In this document: positions 60,471 through 64,000 of the stretch, piece after piece | Layout: each line of letters opens with the position of its first letter | Numbering within the stretch: the stretch's first letter is position 1 | Source: Prosapia bicincta | Lineage: Eukaryota; Arthropoda; Insecta; Hemiptera; Cercopidae | NCBI GenBank assembly: GCA_036971475.1 | Contig: JBAIZL010000001.1 | Span: forward strand, 111,395,350-111,459,349 | DNA length: 64,000 nucleotides | Reading direction: 5' to 3' | Notes under the pieces: generated by a model | What the model was told of the DNA's origin: nothing | What the model saw: only the letters and a program-made list of their open reading frames with translations | Database searches by the model: none | Made by a program: the position numbers and the translations under genes

Positions 60471-61374
60471 TTGACGTAATAAAAGAATATAACAAAAAAA
60501 TTAATGATAAATTGGTTTTAGTAAACAACAGAAATATGATTAATGGTACTTTATTATTTTGACCAATTACAAATAATTTTCAAAAAGCTGTAATAATTGC
60601 TATGAAAAATTAGGCTTTTTACACTGTATCAGAATATGCAATGCTCGTTCTGCTTCGCAATGAGTTTGTTTTGTATCAATATCCTATGATAGGCAGCGTC
60701 TTCCGGAATGTTGTTGTCAGTTTGCGAAGTCAATATTAAACGAATGAGTAATAATTAAATTAATTTTCATTATAATTAGAATTGTACATAAGCGGTCGCT
60801 TTGTTTGATTCGCTTCGACGACTTGTGCTATAAAGATCTTACGTCCATCCGTGTTAGTTTCCCATCGTGTCCAGATAAATATGTTTAATCTAAGGAGTTA
60901 AATTATCTGCTGTTATTAATGGTCTGTTGAATGCTTATTAATAAATGTACATGTAAACTTTAGAATAGCTGCAAAGTACGAAAGTTTGGCTGATTCGATT
61001 CGTATTGAAAGGCATCTATTAGTTTAAAGGGGTTTTCCAGTTTCCGTTTGTAACGTTCGTCTGCGTCAATTACAGCTGACATGTAGGTTGCACTAATTAG
61101 CCTGCTATAGGAACCTAATGATTGAACTGTAATCCGATAAACGAGAACAGTGTCTCGCTCTCTCGCCGTTAAATTGTTTGTTTATTGCGTACTAGAGCAG
61201 TGAGTTAATAGGTTGATAATCACATGAAAGCATAAATTTATCAATAAAACTTAAAGTTACAAAATAATTACACAATATCAAACAATACAAATTATCAATT
61301 GCTAAAATAAGGCCCCAACGATATTACCAAAAATCATAAAACTAATTATAAAATAAACCTATAGAACATGTAAT
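60460..61374. other. No gene seen; less AT-rich unique block
   Basis: 60620-61180 is more complex and less AT-rich than its surroundings (ttcgcttcgacgacttgtgc, tctcgctctctcgccg, attacagctgacatg), with no ORF or repeat match in the window. Conserved non-coding sequence, an exon or old TE sequence are all possible. Confidence 0.4.
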
Positions 61375-61830
61375 TTAAAATTTTAAAAAAATAAAGTCAA
61401 TTCCTACTTAGGTCAACAAATTAAAATTTTATTTTAGTTACCTCTTGATAAATAATTACAAGTAATATAAATAAAGTACTATAATCTACGCTTTAAAACA
61501 GAAGTTATACCAAATCATCTATAACATAAAACCAGCTGTTTTATAAAATCATATGTTATCATTTATTATAATCTAAATGGGACGAAATAACTAACTAAAT
61601 TACTAACCTTGCCACTTTTGTGAAATGTTTTTCTCCCATTTGAATACAAATAATAAATAATTTTAAATTTAATTATTGGAATAATATTTTGAAATGCTTT
61701 ATTATCATCAACGATCATCCAGTACACAAGTTTAAAAAAATGTATTTGAATGTGAGTGGATGAATAAAATGTATTTTATGAACGATCGAAAATTTGAACA
61801 AGATATATGCAGAGTGTCCACTAGTAGTAG
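61375..61830. repeat. Dispersed repeat related to 27355-28040 and 6785-6875
   Basis: Two separate blocks match the 27 kb repeat and one block (61480-61565) matches 6785-6875. A 64-codon frame at 61760-61954 (RKFEQDICRVSTSSRNLKRG) lies partly in it. The 27 kb partner is not open in that frame, so it is probably not a gene. Confidence 0.5.
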
Positions 61831-62251
61831 GAATTTAAAAAGAGGTTTTGGACTTAGCGACTATAAGAAAAAACAAAAATTGGTAAAACGTGAGCATGGA
61901 TTTAGTAAAATCTGTAATACAGTCCCAATTGCGGACAGATTTAGCACAAAATAAAATATATTAAACCTATAATAATCATATAAGACATACAAACAACCTC
62001 CTCCGAAATAATAATGTTTGTTAATTTGTCTCACGAATTTCATGTAAATAAAAGAGTTGCGACAGTTATATTGTGTCTCATCAGCACGTTCTATCTATGT
62101 TAATCAAATATTCAGTGTGTGGAAGAGAATATGAAATACTACGAAGCAAAACATAAATATTAAATAAGAAAAAATAATGAACAGTGGCTACTAACAGTAA
62201 AAAGGTTTTGAACTATTTTGAATAGACGCGGAAATATAAATATAAATATAA

Positions 62252-62644
62252 TATATAATAATATATAATATAAATAGTAGGCCCATACATGAGAAAAATG
62301 GAGTATATAAATTAGAATGTGAATTTTGTAATAAAGTTTATATAGGACAAACAAAGAAAACATTAAAAGAAAGGTATAAAGAACATTTTAATGCTTTTTT
62401 AAAACCAAATATATATAAGTATAATTTCGAAACCCATTGTATTAATAATAATCATATGTTTCCTAATATAAATAATATGAACATTATAAAAGAAGTAAAT
62501 AAAGGGTTAAAAATGAACGTATGTGAAGCATTTGAAATTTACAAGCATAATATTAATAACAAATTAACAGATGAACAAATTCAAATACGTTCTAAATTCC
62601 ATACTATGTTCAATGTATATAATGTTGTGGCAGCAGTGGAATAG
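62252..62644 (+). pseudogene. PLE GIY-YIG endonuclease domain, 5'-truncated
   Basis: Open from after a TAA at 62249 to TAG at 62642-62644, about 130 codons without interruption. Early: EKNGVYKLECEFC then VYIGQTKKTLKERYKEHFNA, the GIY-YIG signature (here GVY ... YIG, with the Arg of the following helix, KERYKEH). Then FETHCINNNHMF, IIKEVNKGLKMNVCEAFEIY and EQIQIRSKFHTMFNVYNV. The CEFC pair and H-x-C...H residues fit the PLE-type domain. PLE proteins carry this nuclease after the RT to nick target DNA. No RT motifs were found upstream, so this is a 5'-truncated copy whose last domain happens to be intact. It is the best preserved PLE coding end in the window. Confidence 0.9.
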
Positions 62645-62848
62645 GTTTGGCAATATTGTAATAGATTTGGCAACTGTGTATTGCTTTATCTAGTAGCTTC
62701 ATGTTTGTTAGACAGTTATTTTATCATTCTTAGTATTGTAACTCCTGAGGATGTTGGTAATGTAAACCAACAAAAAGGTTTGAGTTTATTATTCAATAAA
62801 TTAAATATTCCTGTATTAGTGTATATTATTTAATCTTAAATATATATG

Positions 62849-62910
<62 letters not shown>
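62645..62910 (+). mobile_element. PLE 3' UTR ending in (AT)n
   Basis: About 200 bases after the GIY-YIG stop, containing the hammerhead-like motif at 62740, then AATATTCCTGTATTAGTG and TTAAATATATATG, running into (AT)n at 62838-62910. This is the same architecture as 15482-15709. Confidence 0.8.
62740..62786 (+). ncRNA. Hammerhead-like motif with compensatory stem I
   Basis: AACTC (stem I) - CTGAGGA (fits CTGANGA) - T - GTTGGT/ACCAAC hairpin with AATGTAA loop - AAAA in place of GAAA - AGGT - TT - GAGTT (stem I). Relative to 15569-15613, stem I has changed on both sides (ATTC:GAAT to AACTC:GAGTT) and still pairs. The G of the GAAA box is A here, so this copy should not cleave. Confidence 0.6.
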
Positions 62911-62916
<6 letters not shown>

Positions 62917-63827
62917 TCTTCACAATTATAAAACATTTGATACCATTAAAGTCTTTCCACAACATCGTGCTACTTCATTACTCATTTATTAGCCTTCAAG
63001 CAATCAAATTATCTTACAAAATCTTTCGCCGCTCTGTGGTTGAAAATATCTGACTCAAAACTTCAACAGTATAAATGTGTGACCATAACGCCGAAAGTGA
63101 TGCAATAAATAATCAGGTAGATTTATGTGACTTGAAATTAAGAGAAAGCTCAGGTGCTGAATTTCGTTTACTCCTCAGAAATAGGTTTCTTATCTACTAA
63201 CGCTTGCCTGAAAACCAGGAAATACCTTTAAATAAGTCTTCATTCTAAACGTAACAATAAATAGTAGTGTACTCACTGATGAGTGGAATATGATGTGAAA
63301 TGTGATGAGTTTCATAGTGAATTACATATTGAACGTGAGTGAAGTAAATGTAGCGACACCTAGTACGAATGAATGATCAAGTAAATTGTACAGTAAGGTC
63401 ATTGTAAAATATGTAAGTGATAGTGTACATTTACAAACTTTAAAAAAAAACTTTAGATACACAGAAAAAGCTATGACAGTGATTTTTCTACTTTGAACTA
63501 CATGAAATATACTAAGAAATGAGCAATATACTATCCAAACAAGGACAAATTGCAGTATTTACACTAACATTGTATGAGAATTATTACAAGATTTGACTAT
63601 GGGTTACTGTCACCTGATGTGTTTGGTAAATAGAAGAAGAAGTAGCCCAATGCAACCTCAGCAATATAATAGTATCAAGCCATATATAGTGGCGATACTG
63701 CCAAATGTCGACTCCTCTTTTCGATTTTTAACATGTAAACCACACAAGCTGTATTGCAAGACTACGATTTTACAATGCCGCACTTTAACGTAATATTGTT
63801 CTCGTTTGCTTGCTTCGTAAGACACTA

Positions 63828-63830
<3 letters not shown>
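62911..63830. other. AT-rich intergenic stretch, no gene
   Basis: A 66-codon frame at 63593-63793 has no recognisable content. Confidence 0.5.

Positions 63831-63899
<69 letters not shown>
63831..63899. repeat. Compound (CT)n(AT)n microsatellite
   Basis: CT dinucleotides to about 63865, then AT dinucleotides to 63899. Confidence 0.98.
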
Positions 63900-63903
<4 letters not shown>

Positions 63904-64000
63904 ATTTAGAATAAGTGCGCCAAATTCGATGTAGTATGAAATATGAAACGAAGGCCTATGATTCTATATTTTTATCTTCTAAATATAGCAGCCATCAATG
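63900..64000. other. Window edge, nothing recognised
   Basis: Short AT-rich sequence after the compound microsatellite. Confidence 0.5.

Overview
This is an AT-rich, gene-poor stretch of a eukaryotic nuclear genome. It carries about twenty long (AT)n tracts plus (CA)n, (GT)n and (CT)n arrays, and decayed retroelements on both strands. The retroelement types (a LINE with a DUF4780-like ORF1 and RNase H, a second endonuclease/reverse-transcriptase LINE, Penelope-like elements, a Helitron/Pif1-type helicase fragment) suggest an arthropod, most likely an insect and perhaps a hemipteran. That taxonomic call is inference. I find no convincing host gene. Most reading frames are short, chance or repeat-derived.

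Layout. 0.57-4.66 kb: a GC-richer LINE on the + strand with frameshifted ORF1, RT, RNase H and a zinc knuckle, but no endonuclease. 7.44-8.9 kb and 13.2-13.5 kb: minus-strand RT and AP-endonuclease pieces of another LINE type, possibly one copy split by later sequence. 9.7, 15.2-15.7, 19.6, 21.6-21.8, 24.7, 29.6-30.5, 47.3-49.1, 60.3 and 62.3-62.9 kb: 3' ends of Penelope-like elements (PLEs), several with readable GIY-YIG endonuclease C-termini. 12.1-12.6 kb: a degenerate tandem repeat. 27.8 and 28.5 kb: two tRNA-like SINE candidates. 38.6-42.4 kb: a ~1.9 kb tandem duplication. 45.7-46.1 kb: a Pif1/Helitron helicase pseudogene. 55.4-57.0 kb: a second duplication with nested subrepeats. 59.5-59.9 kb: a (CA)n array.

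The most interesting signal is in the PLE 3' ends. Their non-coding tails fold as hammerhead-ribozyme-like cores: a CTGANGA box, a stem II hairpin, a GAAA box, a very short stem III segment and a closing stem I. Stem I changes between copies by paired substitutions (ATTC:GAAT, AACTC:GAGTT, ACTCA:TGAGT, ACCCT:AGGGT, ACCTT:AAGGT). Hammerheads in PLEs are known; the arrangement here is the less expected part. Six loci hold two tails in inverted, tails-outward orientation, and most tail copies on one family lie against or inside (AT)n microsatellites. The elements and the microsatellites may therefore have spread together.
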